This document shows, piece after piece, positions 20,161-30,760 of a stretch of 37,614 nucleotides of DNA; the first letter of the stretch is position 1, and each line of letters starts with the position of its first letter. A program made the translations under genes and the position numbers. A model generated the notes under the pieces. The model had not been told where the DNA came from. It saw nothing but the letters and a program-made list of their open reading frames with translations, and ran no database searches. Source of the DNA: Cylindrobasidium torrendii FP15055 ss-10 (Eukaryota > Basidiomycota > Agaricomycetes > Agaricales > Physalacriaceae). The stretch is from the NCBI GenBank assembly GCA_000934385.1, contig KN880663.1, positions 1-37,614 of the forward strand, written 5' to 3'.

Positions 20161-23100
20161 CTAAAGATAGTAGGTGTTTCTCAAGGGGGGTTGCACTTGG
20201 CCGCACGCTTTGACCCACTTCTGCAGGTCGAGGCCACTGGCTGACGAGGCCGTGCCCACATCGCTGCCGCACTCAAATTCAGAAAAGTCAGGGTGGTAGT
20301 GGTATTGCTTGCGGTCACATATCATCTATCTGGAGTGTCAGTCGATGTTTACGAGGGATAGACGTTGGCGTACATCAGCATCTGTGGAAAACCATGAGTC
20401 ACAGGGTTCGGACAGCAAAATAAAGCAAGACGCACAATAGACTGGGGCGGGCAAGGATACGGAGCGTGTCGCATTTCTGTATACATGGCAGAGATCGAAA
20501 GTGAGTTGCTTTATCCTACAAGTACGCTGTGATGAGCGAATCGCCATAACATGATACATCACTCACTGTTCAAGGTTTCCCCCGAACACTTCGTCGTGGT
20601 AGACCAATACCTTGTCCGGGCGCGCAGCTAGCACACGGAGGCGTGAGACGAGATCCCATGGAGAAAATATGCGACGTACTGCCTTGAATAGCGAAATGAG
20701 GCTGCAGATAAAACTCGGGATAGCGCGGGTGTGCGATGGATGGATCGCTTGTCGTGAATCCTGCGCGAACGTTACCGTTCTTATCAGAGGTCCTTGAGCA
20801 AAAAGTCAGCTTGTCGAAACGTCCGTCTTAAAGAAAGGACACACGGCGTCGGTTGATTGTTTTGAGGAAACTGGTCAGGGAAGAATTTCACGTGATGTCT
20901 GCCTAATATCAAGGCCTGTCGAACATCCAGAAGAGCGTGCGCACCTCTTCACCACAAACATGTAGGTGATCTTCGGCATGACCAGCTGTGGTCCTTGCGG
21001 GTTGCTCTTCATTCTCTCAACCTGGGCCGTGAGCGCACCCTTGATGCTTTCCAACTCCTCTCTCCCAACGTTTGTGAACTCAGCATCCGAGAGTCCATCA
21101 CGGAAGATGATGATATTCTGTGGTTTCGGGCAGTTTGAGTACTTGAGACCACGGACTACAAGGCTTCCAATTTCTGGTACGTGCTCCTGACGTGCTGCTT
21201 GAGGGAGAAGTTGCGCGTAGTAGCTGTGGGCCCAGGGATCGCAAGAAGACGCAACACCGACGTGTGAGGGTACATTGGCGTGTTGAGGTGGGTGGGTCAC
21301 ATCGACACCTAGAATTATGCAGTAAGCAACTATAGGGTCGCGTAATAAATCGAACTCACCGAAGAGAATAGTGCCGGTGGCTTGAATAAATCCTAGCGGT
21401 GGCGATTGTACTTCGGTATTCCGTCCGCCTAGGCGACAGTTGATTCTTATGGTCGATTAGATATGCGCGCCAACTGAACGTATCCTTTTGCTTACTTCAT
21501 CGCGACATTGGCGAGGTATTGGTGATCCAGCCGTCTCATCTTCTCTTCCTGAACGCATTGTGTCTTCACACCTTTGACAAAGGTCAACGCACAGCAGACG
21601 AGCGGACAAATATGACAGACCCGTTTGAATGTCGCCCCAATACTTGACTTGGTGGCGAAGCTGTGGGCAGTTGACCGGAAGCATGACTAGAAAGAGCGGA
21701 TTTGAGCTGAGCGCAGGCCCAGCTTGAGGAAACTGCCTCAATATATTCGTCTTTGCCACTTGAGCCATGCCCATAACCTCGTCCAGTGACTGGTAATGAG
21801 TGAGAACTTTGCCTAGGAGTAACGCACATCCTACCTTGAATATATTGCCGTGACCACTTAATCTTGTGCTGATGACGAGCGGGTCTTGCACGGCTAATTA
21901 ACTTGTAAGATTTCGAAAATATAGCTGTTTGAGATCACTCACTCATGCCTGCAAGCCGTCAGCGCAGTACAGAAAAAAGCGTCACAAAAGACATACCAAG
22001 CTCGGTGCACCTTGACATCATTTTTTGTTTGAGAGCCTGAGAATCTGCGTTGAGGGAGAAGTCCACGATACACCAGTTGACTAGAGCCTTCGGGTCGAAG
22101 AATTTCTCGGTCTTGAGGTTCCATCCCCCATCTTTGACCGGCTAGGACGCAAAGTCAGGAAAGAAGATACATTAACAGCATGGCATCAAACTCACTATCA
22201 TCGTAGGGTTGTTATTGAAGCCCATCTTGGCCATGAGCGTGGGCGGGGTGAGTATTGTGCCTCGGACAGAGATGGGGACTGTGTCAATCCTCATGCCGGA
22301 TGCCACGACGTAAGGCGACATTTGGTAGCCAAGTATCTTGCCGTGAACATAAGCCGCGTTGTTGTGTACCGAATGAGAAAAGCACTTACCGGGGTCTGAC
22401 CGCCCATGCCGACGTTGATAGCATCCCACCTGTCCTTTGGCCTGGATGTTGCAAAGTGCACAACGTCGCTAGTCATCTCTGTCGGTATATGTTTCTTGTA
22501 GAACTGGCCGCGTATGATATTGCAAAATTCGAGAGGTACGATGACAGGCCGCTTTGCGTTCAAGCCCGCGAGATTGACTGCAAAGACCCTTGGCAGTGTA
22601 ACACGCATATTGTAGGTAGCGCTGAAGAAACTCTAGGATGTACAAATCAGTACCAGTCGTATGTCTATAGACTGATTGTGGTACCTGTACAGTGTGTCTT
22701 TGTCCATTGTGCTCAAACTCATAGTTGGCACCGTGGATGACAAGGTCCTTGATTGATCTGGGACGCTGGTTCGGCGAGTTCGGGACGATAATTTTGACGC
22801 CAAAGAGATAGCTCTTGATCTTCTGAAACATTGGATTCTTTTCCGAATTAAACTCAAGGTCTGAGGCCCTGCACTTGAAGAAGCCAGTAACGGAATCAAC
22901 TGCGTTCAAAGGCGCATACCTGACCAATGTTAACTCCAAGAAAAGGCGCTCAACGAAAGTAGCTCACATTGCAGCCATGGATATATCAACGTTGATGACC
23001 ATGCCGGAGATAGTCGGTTTGACGGACTGGAAAAATCCCTTCCAGAGCTCGAGGCCAGAGGGTCCTGACCTGCCTCGTATCTCTTTGACCTGGTTTGACA

Positions 23101-24055
23101 GAAAAAAGATGCGACCACGATGAGGGTGAGTTCTGGTGACGTGAGCATGAGAGCATACAGCGAAGTGCCTATGCGTACTGGTCGTTTTCTTGCCGGATGA
23201 TCATGCCAAGTACGTTCTGGGCAATGTACGCTTCGTCCATCCAGCCTGCCGCACGTTGAGGGTGCGATGCCATTGAGGAGAGTTTGCTCTGGAGGTCGCT
23301 AGGGGAAAGTATTGGTAGGTGTAAAGGGGGCACATTGCGACCGACCTCATCGAGACCTGCAGTTGAGTCGGTTCCAGTTTCACGCTATACACACCACCGG
23401 GACGGCTGCCCATGGCTGGGTTATGGACATATATGCCCCCGTCGGTGCGGTTGTCGACCGTCCATGGTCCTGTTTCTGTGAGCGCACCGATGGAATACGC
23501 CACGTCTCGTCCGTCGAAGAAGGTCTTCTGGGCGAACACCCTGGCGGCCACGGTGTTTTGTAGCTTGCCAAATATTTCCTGGCGGCGCTCCCGGGTGATA
23601 GGGTCGGGATTGAAGACTGTTGGCCATGTCAGTACACAATGCTTTGAGCGGACGTAATCCTTACTAACTAGAATCGCATCAGTACGCGGAAACACAGATC
23701 GGGGATAAGATACGCACTTTTGTACTGGATGATAGCGGCAGACGGAAGTCTTTCATGGAAAATCAGTTACGGACGGATATATGCGTGTGGGCAGGGATAT
23801 GAACCTTTGGACAGAGTATAGGTTTGTTCTCACGGTGATTACGCCAGTTGCTGGCTCAACATATCCACCGCGTCCGCCACCGCTGCTGAATCCACCACCG
23901 CGACCGCGGCTGGTATCGTACGGATGTGAGCCATGCTGGCCCCGCTGGCCGCTGCCTCCGACGCCGCGCATAGACCCACGCGAACCACCGCCGCTGTAGG
24001 GGCTGGGACCCGATGGGGGACCCCCGCGAGGGTTTCCACGATAAGGGCCTGACAT
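20161..24055 (-). CDS. Argonaute (slicer-type), 948 aa, 22 exons
   Basis: Guide-RNA-binding effector of RNA interference. Exons: 24055-23805, 23749-23718, 23667-23665, 23616-23346, 23298-23179, 23132-22968, 22919-22685, 22632-22390, 22336-22196, 22141-21997, 21948-21943, 21893-21835, 21789-21621, 21571-21496, 21445-21360, 21308-20945, 20898-20845, 20792-20680, 20627-20567, 20515-20436, 20381-20374, 20325-20161. N-terminal RGG/GG-rich tail (residues 1-~70), then N domain and linker (VFAQKTFFDGR), WKGFFQSVKPTISGMVINVD before PAZ, PAZ, MID (WCIVDFS, VQDPLVI), and PIWI from VAMKINCRLGGRN. The slicer tetrad appears complete as DEDD: Asp670 (FGVDVTHPP), Glu709 (ARQEHVPE), Asp738 (IIFRDGLSD), Asp894 (YYADMICDR). 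Three exons are only 3, 6 and 8 nt. The 8-nt exon carries Asp894. The stop is at 20161; coding ORFs visible in the last introns are read-through. Confidence 0.93.
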
Positions 24056-24451
24056 TCTTGACCTTGAACTGGTCTTCGCCTTAGAAAATGGTGGGAGAGA
24101 TGTTGATAGGCTTAGGCGCTTGATGCTTCAGGAAATGCGAAAGATTTGAAGAGGTAGGTCGGACACTAGGCTTAGGATGTGATGGAACAGAGTAATTAGC
24201 GATAGAAGCCTCGTTTCTTCCGCAAATTACTGTCTTGCGCACGCAGCGCGTTGACGGTGCAAGGGCAAGACGAGATGTCACAATCAGTGACGTGACGGGC
24301 ACGTGTGCGTTCCCACGCGCGTCGACCCTTGGTCAACCGTCTGCCAGAGGAGTATACCCAAAGTCCACCGTCACGAGTACAAGATTGCTTTCATACAATT
24401 CAAGGCGAATCTACATGCGAAAAATACGACGAACTATCCTACTACTAGTGT
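24056..24451. other. Argonaute upstream region
   Basis: Holds a TCAC-AATCA-GTGA inverted repeat followed by two TGACG-type sites and an E-box CACGTG at 24300-24305. No coding frame is supported, apart from the possible microprotein gene that ends at 24452. Confidence 0.5.
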
Positions 24452-24600
24452 TCATTTGCGTAGAACAACTACCTTTGTTTTCTTGACTTTCTTCCTTTTC
24501 TTCCGCTCCTCCTCCTCGTCAGCACGCGCTATGAATGAGATCAATCTGAAATCTAAAGCCAAACTTTAATCCAATACTCACCTTGAGCCGCAGAACTCAT
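24452..24600 (-). CDS. Possible 31-aa lysine-rich microprotein
   Basis: Two exons, 24600-24582 and 24528-24452, with a textbook GTGAGT..CATAG intron of 53 nt. The product is an Ala/Glu start, then EEEERKKRKKVKKTK, then a short VVVLRK end. The splice signals match neighbouring genes and the frame closes on TGA, which is why it is listed. The product is too short and too low in complexity to recognise. It could instead be the first part of a longer gene or a non-coding transcript. It lies tail-to-head behind Argonaute's promoter and is divergent from the gene starting at 24723. Confidence 0.35.
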
Positions 24601-24722
24601 TGTAAGCCCGCTCGAGGTTGGGAACAAACCCAAACATGCGAACCGATCCATTCAACCACAGGCCATGCATGTGTTCGATCGTGGCTTCCTCTAGGCTCTC
24701 TCCCACCATCATGCCTGTGGGG

Positions 24723-26207
24723 ATGGTAAAGCGGGTCCAGCAGGACACTTATAACCGCTTTCTGTACGCTAAGGACCGTGGTTTCTCGTCACACAACCCG
24801 GTGCCACGTACTGGCTCACATTACTCAGACGTGTACCTCCCCACTGGTGCTCAAGTGGGAGATCTCGCTATACACCGAAACGACGGCACAGTCAGTTATA
24901 TTGGCTTCAATGTGACGCTCCCTATCGAAGCTCCGAGAAACCTGGACCAAGGCAATGTCATAGTTCGAATCAAGGACTACTCTCCGGTCGCTCTTGAGGA
25001 AAGCGTCGACTATCTGCGTGATGACAATCGCTTTCCTACGCCATGTGTGGTAGGCGGCACCAACGATCTACAGCACCCTTTTGAAACTACAGAAAATGGT
25101 GAAAACGGCCCTATACGGTAGATGGTGTTTCCTCTGTCGCTACAAGCTGTAGTAATTCTCAATTTCGGGCTTTGATAGGTCAATCTCAATTTCGGCTCAT
25201 GCAAGCGAAGGTGGTTATTTAGGGCTTCCTTGCGGAGCAACAATCTACGAATGCACAGAGGTAGGAGCGCGGAAGCTTCAGAAGTGGGCTCTGGACAATG
25301 CACTCGCTCTGTACGACCACTATACCGGAAGCATTGACGTGGAAAATGGCGATATGTTCGTCACGACCGGATGCCTGAAAATGGCACACTATGGCCTCGG
25401 TGTCTACTACTCCCGCAATCCCAATTACCATTACAAAGGCAGACGCTTGTTTTATCCTGCACCAGGCATCACCGATTTCTCACCTGCGCAGGAACTCAAG
25501 AGGGCAGATGACGCGCGCGATGGCACCGAAATTTTCGACTATACGACATGGTCTGACCTCACCGGTCCCATTGCCTCTCATCCGCGCGACTGCACTGCAA
25601 CTTGGCGCGGGTTTCGTATTTCAGTCTCTCCATCCATCTACAATACTCATATTACTCCCCGCGGGTTATGGAGGAAGTTATGGCGGATGCTTCCAACTTG
25701 GTTGCGCCCACACATAGAGTCGTTCCCTATGCCTAGAGAGATGCTATCGCCAGTAAGCTCACATTCATACCACCTCGTTTGTCGCATAACCTTTATAGTG
25801 CCATGATCCTTGTCGGGAAATTATTGAGCAGGTCTATTCTCAGGTATTCTTATCCCACTTTGAGGGATGGTGTCTAACATTCTGACAGCATACCCAAATC
25901 CAAGTCATGCTTATGCACGACGACGACCTTCTGCCCGTCCTCGACGGCCGAGATGATGTTGTTCTTCCTGATACCCACGAGTTATTGCGGCGCTTGTCGA
26001 AAACACATTTTATTGTCGTTGACTCTGGTGTGTATGTGAAATTCATTTTTCTACCTATCTAATCCTACGAGAGGTCGTCGCGCATTGTTCAAGCCGCAGA
26101 GCGACTTCACGTTGACCTGGGTAGACAGAATCCGCCAGTTTTCGAGCTGGTTGTTTACCATCCATAAAAGCCGTCTCATTCCCTTGATATATCGAGAACA
26201 TGACTAG
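24723..26207 (+). CDS. Uncharacterised mushroom-expanded protein, 424 aa
   Basis: Exons: 24723-25117, 25179-25752, 25799-25831, 25889-26027, 26074-26207. No Pfam name recalled, but the pattern matches a multicopy Agaricomycete family. The N-terminus is QQDTYNRFLYAKDRGF then PVPRTGSHYSDVYLPTG and QVGDLAI. A middle part has KLQKWALDNALALYDHY, GDMFVTTGCLKMAHYGLGVY and a late WRGFRISVSP block. A C-terminal segment, CREIIEQHTQIQVMLMHDDD, resembles a short tail often fused to such proteins (HP--IN------ITHDDD). The start was chosen because relatives begin about eight residues before the D-TY motif; in-frame ATGs at 24711 and 24636 are alternatives. The 33-nt third exon carries two Cys and a His. 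Function unknown. Confidence 0.75.
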
Positions 26208-27072
26208 TCAAACGACTTTCACACAATTATCTCTTCGCAGCGGCGTCGATGCGATGAGCTTAACCCAGTATAGGATGTGCGGTCCGTCTATGTGTAGGCT
26301 CATAGCGAGTCAGTTTGTCCACAGAGTCATTCAACGAATTTAATAAGCATGGACACTCTTTCACTCACTCTGAGCCAGCAATCAGCTGAAAAAACATGAG
26401 GTTGAGTACGAACACAGGTCGTGCTTCGTGAATTGAACCAAGTATGGTCCTGTGCTCTTTGGCAATGGCGTAGTCCCCACCCTGTGGGTGCAAACGCACA
26501 GTTTTCTGTCAATGGGTGGGAACTGGTATCAACTCACATCCTGGGTGAAGTACCCATTCGTTTACCGCTATGAAAACATGCATTCTAAGAACCCCTTGCC
26601 TTGCTGCTGGACATCTATTCAGTGGGGACATGGGACTTCCTTAAGTTAGACGCTGTGGGTATATGGGTGTGCATCTACATACACACACGGAGTTCGAATA
26701 TGCGACTCAATGGCGTAGTGCAGGCATGGGGCGTCGTCCTCAGTAAATTTGTCTTCCAGTGGCCACAGGAAGTCAATCTACTATATGTGATCAAGCATCA
26801 ATATTCAATGGTAGCCAGCACGGATTTAGCAGTGCATCAACAAAGAAATACTGCGACACTTCTCCATAAACTTCGACGCGCTCAGGAAGCAAAACAACAG
26901 GGAAAAATTCACGCTTAACTTACTCTGTTTATTATACCATGGGACTTTTCGATAGTTTACCCCTCGGACGCATGGATAGCACAGAAGAAAAACAATAGTT
27001 GGGATCTAAAATACAGACTTGTACATACACATCATATCCAAATCGTCAGGTTTCGTATTTGCAGTAGTGCAT
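26208..27072. other. Convergent intergenic region, no gene seen
   Basis: 865 bp between the plus-strand gene ending at 26207 and the acyl-CoA synthetase stop at 27073. Short open frames on both strands show no recognisable motif, and I see no transposon ends or direct repeats of note. Confidence 0.55.
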
Positions 27073-29707
27073 CTACAAGCGCGTCACAGGCCGGGCACCA
27101 GGCTCCCCAAGAGCATACAACGCATCCAACTCCGCCTGATACAACTTGTACGCATCCTTCCTCTTGATCTTCAACGTCGGTGTCAACGTGTTGTTCTCGA
27201 CGGAGAACGGTGTCAAGCTGATCACAACGCGCTTCACGTATTCGAAGCTACCAATATCGTCAGCACACCCGTAGAGTGGTCTCAAACCAAACAAACGCAC
27301 CCCTTGAGCCCGTTCTTCTTGCCCTCCTGGTTCAAAATGCGCATCACCGCCGCATTGACCTTGGGGTCCTTCGCCGCCTTCGCCAGAACCGCAATATCCT
27401 CAGGTGCAACGGTGGTTCCAGAGACCTTCGACACGATGCCCGCAAACTGCACTGGGTCGGGGACGATGACACCGATGAGGTATGGCTGCAGGCCATCACC
27501 GTGCACATAAATCTGTGCAACTGCCGAGCACGCCGAGTAGGTGTTCTCAATCTTCTCGAGCGCAACGTACTCTCCTTGCGAGAGCTTCATGATGTTCTTG
27601 ACACGGTCGATGATCTTTAGACGTCCACACTCATCGACAGCGGCAACGTCTCCCGTGTGCATCCAGCCTTCCGCGTCAATGGCCTCCTTCGTGTTCTTCT
27701 CGTCTAGAAAGGAATCAGCCTCCAGGAAAGTGAAGGAGATGGCTGTGGCTCACCCTTGTAGTAGTACGTGAAGACACCCTCGCCACGAAGGAGAAGCTCT
27801 CCACGAGGATGGGGCTTGTCCTCAGAGGTGTAACCCATTTGAGGAACATCGAGGAGCTTCATCTCGGAGGCAGCAGTGATGGGGCCCACAGTTCCACCAG
27901 CAGTCGGGTCGTCCTGGACAGCCCGAGTCGTTGTTGCGCAAGTCTCGGTCATGCCGTAGCTGAACTATTGTCAGCACCTTAACTTCATGACACTGCTTGA
28001 TGAAATCGTACCCCTCGAGAATGTTGCAGCAAAGCGCAATCTTCAGGAAGTCAAGCACATCCTTGTTGACTGGCGCCGAACCACAAATCATAGTCTCAAG
28101 CTGGCCACCGAGCGCCGCGCGAACCTTGCGGAAGACGATACGATCCCAGAGAGCATGGTAGACAGTACCCGTCGTCCGGAGGTTGGTCAACTTGGTCTGC
28201 ACAGCGTAGCGGAAGATGGCGCCCTTGAGACCGGGTACGTCTCCACCAGCGAGAGCACCTTGATAGATGCGATTGAAGACACGGGGAACGGCCGGCATGA
28301 AATGGGGCTTCAGGACCTGGGCATCCTCCATCAAACGTGCGGGGTCGCCAGTGAAGAAACCAATGCTGGCACCCATGGCAATCGCCACCATCTCAGAGAC
28401 GCGCTGAAAAGGTATAAGCTAAAGGGAACAGATGTTCTAGTCGAGACGTACCTCGTAGATGTGGGCTAGCGGTAGGAAGGACATCATGGTCGCATCGTCG
28501 GGGAGAATAAGACCGTACAGCTGCGACTGCGTTGAAATGGCCATCATCTTGTGGGTGAGGATGACACCCTTGGGGTTGGAAGTGGTTCCCTGCGCATGTA
28601 AGACTTCGACAAGACGGGTATAGATGGGTTCCTTACCGAAGTGTAGCAAAGAGAGTAGATGTCGTCGGGTTTCGCCTTGATGGGCTCGGTGAGGTTGGAA
28701 CGGCCAAACTCTTCAACTAGAAAGATTCAGTATATTGCAAAGGAGGTCGTACACGACGCACATTCGCTGATCTTCCATAGCTTGACGTTGACGGTGTGGC
28801 TCCATTGTTGGAGGATGTTCCATGCCTCGGCGGGTAGGGCATCGAGGGAGACAATCTGGCGGAGCATAGGGATTGAGGACGCCATCTTGAGCAGTGCGGG
28901 GATGTGGTCCGCGGTGGTGAAGGCGATGGAGACATGGGCATGTGTTACACTGGGCGGGTATGAGCAAATGCGGGGTATACAGGAACCGAGAGCATTACAT
29001 GTATTCTGCGACGAGTTAGCCAAGCATTCACGAGTTCGGAAGGAAGGTGAACGCACCGACGGCGTCCTTGCCAAGGGTATCGTACAGAGAAACACCGACT
29101 TTCTGGTACGACTGGAGCGCAATGTCGACCACTTGCCAGTCTGATGTCACGAGGTCAGCACACGAACGTTGGTGGGCACAGACGACGCACCAGGCCTGTT
29201 GGGAGACCAGATACCAACGGTCTGCAGATCGCCTCCACCGAGTTCGCCAGCGTTGAAGAGTTTGACGAGCGCACTTCCGATCCACCGCCGGCGAAGGTCA
29301 ACTTCGCCGTATGTCTGCCAGACATAGTAGTTTGCGAATTTCAGCGGGGACGTCGACACTACAGGCCGGTGCCCGAGAAATTTGCGGTCACGGCCGCCCT
29401 TGAGACCAGCGGAGAATACCTCGTCCACGGCTTGGAGGACGCCAGGCGTGCTGCTGTCGATGTAGCCAAAGATGGCTGGAATATGCGTCACTTTTGACGC
29501 GGCTTTCGCTGAATATATGCGTACCATTGCGATATATCCCTGCGATTCTATCAGCACTGATTCCCGCCCTCGCTGATGTTGTTACGCACCTGTTGCACCT
29601 GGTTTTTTGGTGCCGGGGACCTCTGCCGCCTGGCGCTGGTAGGGGACGTTCTCGGGAAGTGGCTTGACGAAGTCGGTAACCAACATGGTCTTTTTCTGGA
29701 TTGGCAT
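27073..29707 (-). CDS. Long-chain fatty-acid CoA ligase (Faa1/Faa4-like), 696 aa
   Basis: Activates long-chain fatty acids to acyl-CoA with ATP via an acyl-adenylate, feeding lipid synthesis and beta-oxidation. Twelve exons: 29707-29590, 29539-29525, 29475-29191, 29140-29057, 29005-28999, 28949-28762, 28716-28637, 28589-28452, 28403-28012, 27959-27754, 27703-27301, 27247-27073. Motifs: AMP-binding signature YTSGTTSNPKGVILTH, LPLAHIYERVSEM, GSAPVNKDVLDF, GYGMTETCATTT, and the FACS signature EGWMHTGDVAAVDECGRLKI then IDRVKNIMKLSQGEY. The length equals that of fungal Faa1/Faa4. Exon 5 is only 7 nt (29005-28999) and exon 2 only 15 nt; both are needed for continuity (RNAIFGYID, DAVEYIVTHAHVS). No transmembrane N-anchor is seen. 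Confidence 0.93.
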
Positions 29708-30760
29708 CTTGAACTGGGTTCGCTATATACTACGGCGCAAGGTTAGCGGGCCAAATGGAGGGGAGACGAGCAAGCACAGACGCGCATGTGATTTACGCGT
29801 CCACCCCGGTCTTATAGCTCCGGCAGCACCGATCGCGCCGGCAACAACGCTCCCCGACCCAGCAAATAAGAAATCACATATAATGTAAGGACCATAAGTC
29901 GCAGTTGCAGTAAGTATCCATGACGAGACACAACGCTACGTTAAGAAAAACTATCCCATCTTGAATTTTAAAACTCACTTTCTACCCTGCCCTCGGCATG
30001 TTAACCCAGCCATTTCGGGCCGCAAAGTTCAATTTTATCACCACAGCGCAACCGCAGGCTTTGTTCGAAGCTAGTGGCGCTCTTTTCAGCGGTGGAAACG
30101 CATCTGAATATTCACCCCGGTCCTCAGCGCCTCTCTCCTCGCCGCTGCAGTCTCTGAGGATTGTCATTTTGAGGCGGGCGCCAACAATCAATCCAATCAC
30201 GATCTTGCTCTAAATGGGGGAAACGTGCTTCCCCACCGCGGCCACTGTTCCGTACATGTCCATCTCTACGCAGAGTTCTGCTAAATGAAATGGCCACCAG
30301 TTGTCAAACTGCTTCCAAGGAGACCTCAATAAGTCTTCTCACGCAGCGCGTCCAAGCCGAGTCACTCGACAACTTGAAGGCGCGAAACTAGAATTGAGGA
30401 CAAGGTGCGAAAGAGCAGAAAATTCTCAGCTTTCAGCCAAATGACCATTGACTCTGTCCCAGCTTCTCAACGACATTCTTATTGAAAAGGTGTTCATGAG
30501 GTGCGCTTAGTATATCATCCAGAGTGACCTCCACCCTTGAACAACGGTTCAAGTGCTTGGCGCGCTCAACTTATAGCTGGGGCAGTGAAGTTGCAAAGTA
30601 CTACCATTTCGAGCACAAAGTCAAAGCGGGTAACAGTCCATTTTCCACTGATGGTGAGTATTTTTTACATCCAAGTCCAACTACATACTGTTACACTACT
30701 AAGCTAGTCCGTTCGTCTGTTCATGTCATCAATAGTCGTAAGTGCATCGCACTACTCTTT
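29708..30760. other. Acyl-CoA synthetase promoter region and DUF6987-like 3' flank
   Basis: About 1.05 kb without a supported gene. A stretch at about 30455-30505 (LSQLLNDILIEKVFM) vaguely recalls an F-box start but is followed by stops in every frame joined by plausible splicing, so it is not annotated. Confidence 0.5.

Noticed and set aside
24636..24722. Earlier in-frame start codon for the gene at 24723-26207
   Set aside because: The extra residues match no family block and would leave about 35 bp to the divergent small gene; the 24723 ATG places the D-TY motif where relatives have it.
26327..26918. Short frames on both strands in the 26.2-27.1 kb gap, considered as a transposon remnant
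   Set aside because: No terminal repeats, target-site duplication or reverse transcriptase/transposase motifs visible.
30455..30760. F-box-like stretch LNDILIEKVFM followed by a long plus-strand frame from 30524
   Set aside because: Most of the plus-strand frame is the antisense shadow of the DUF6987-like gene, and no splice joins the short stretch to a continuing frame.
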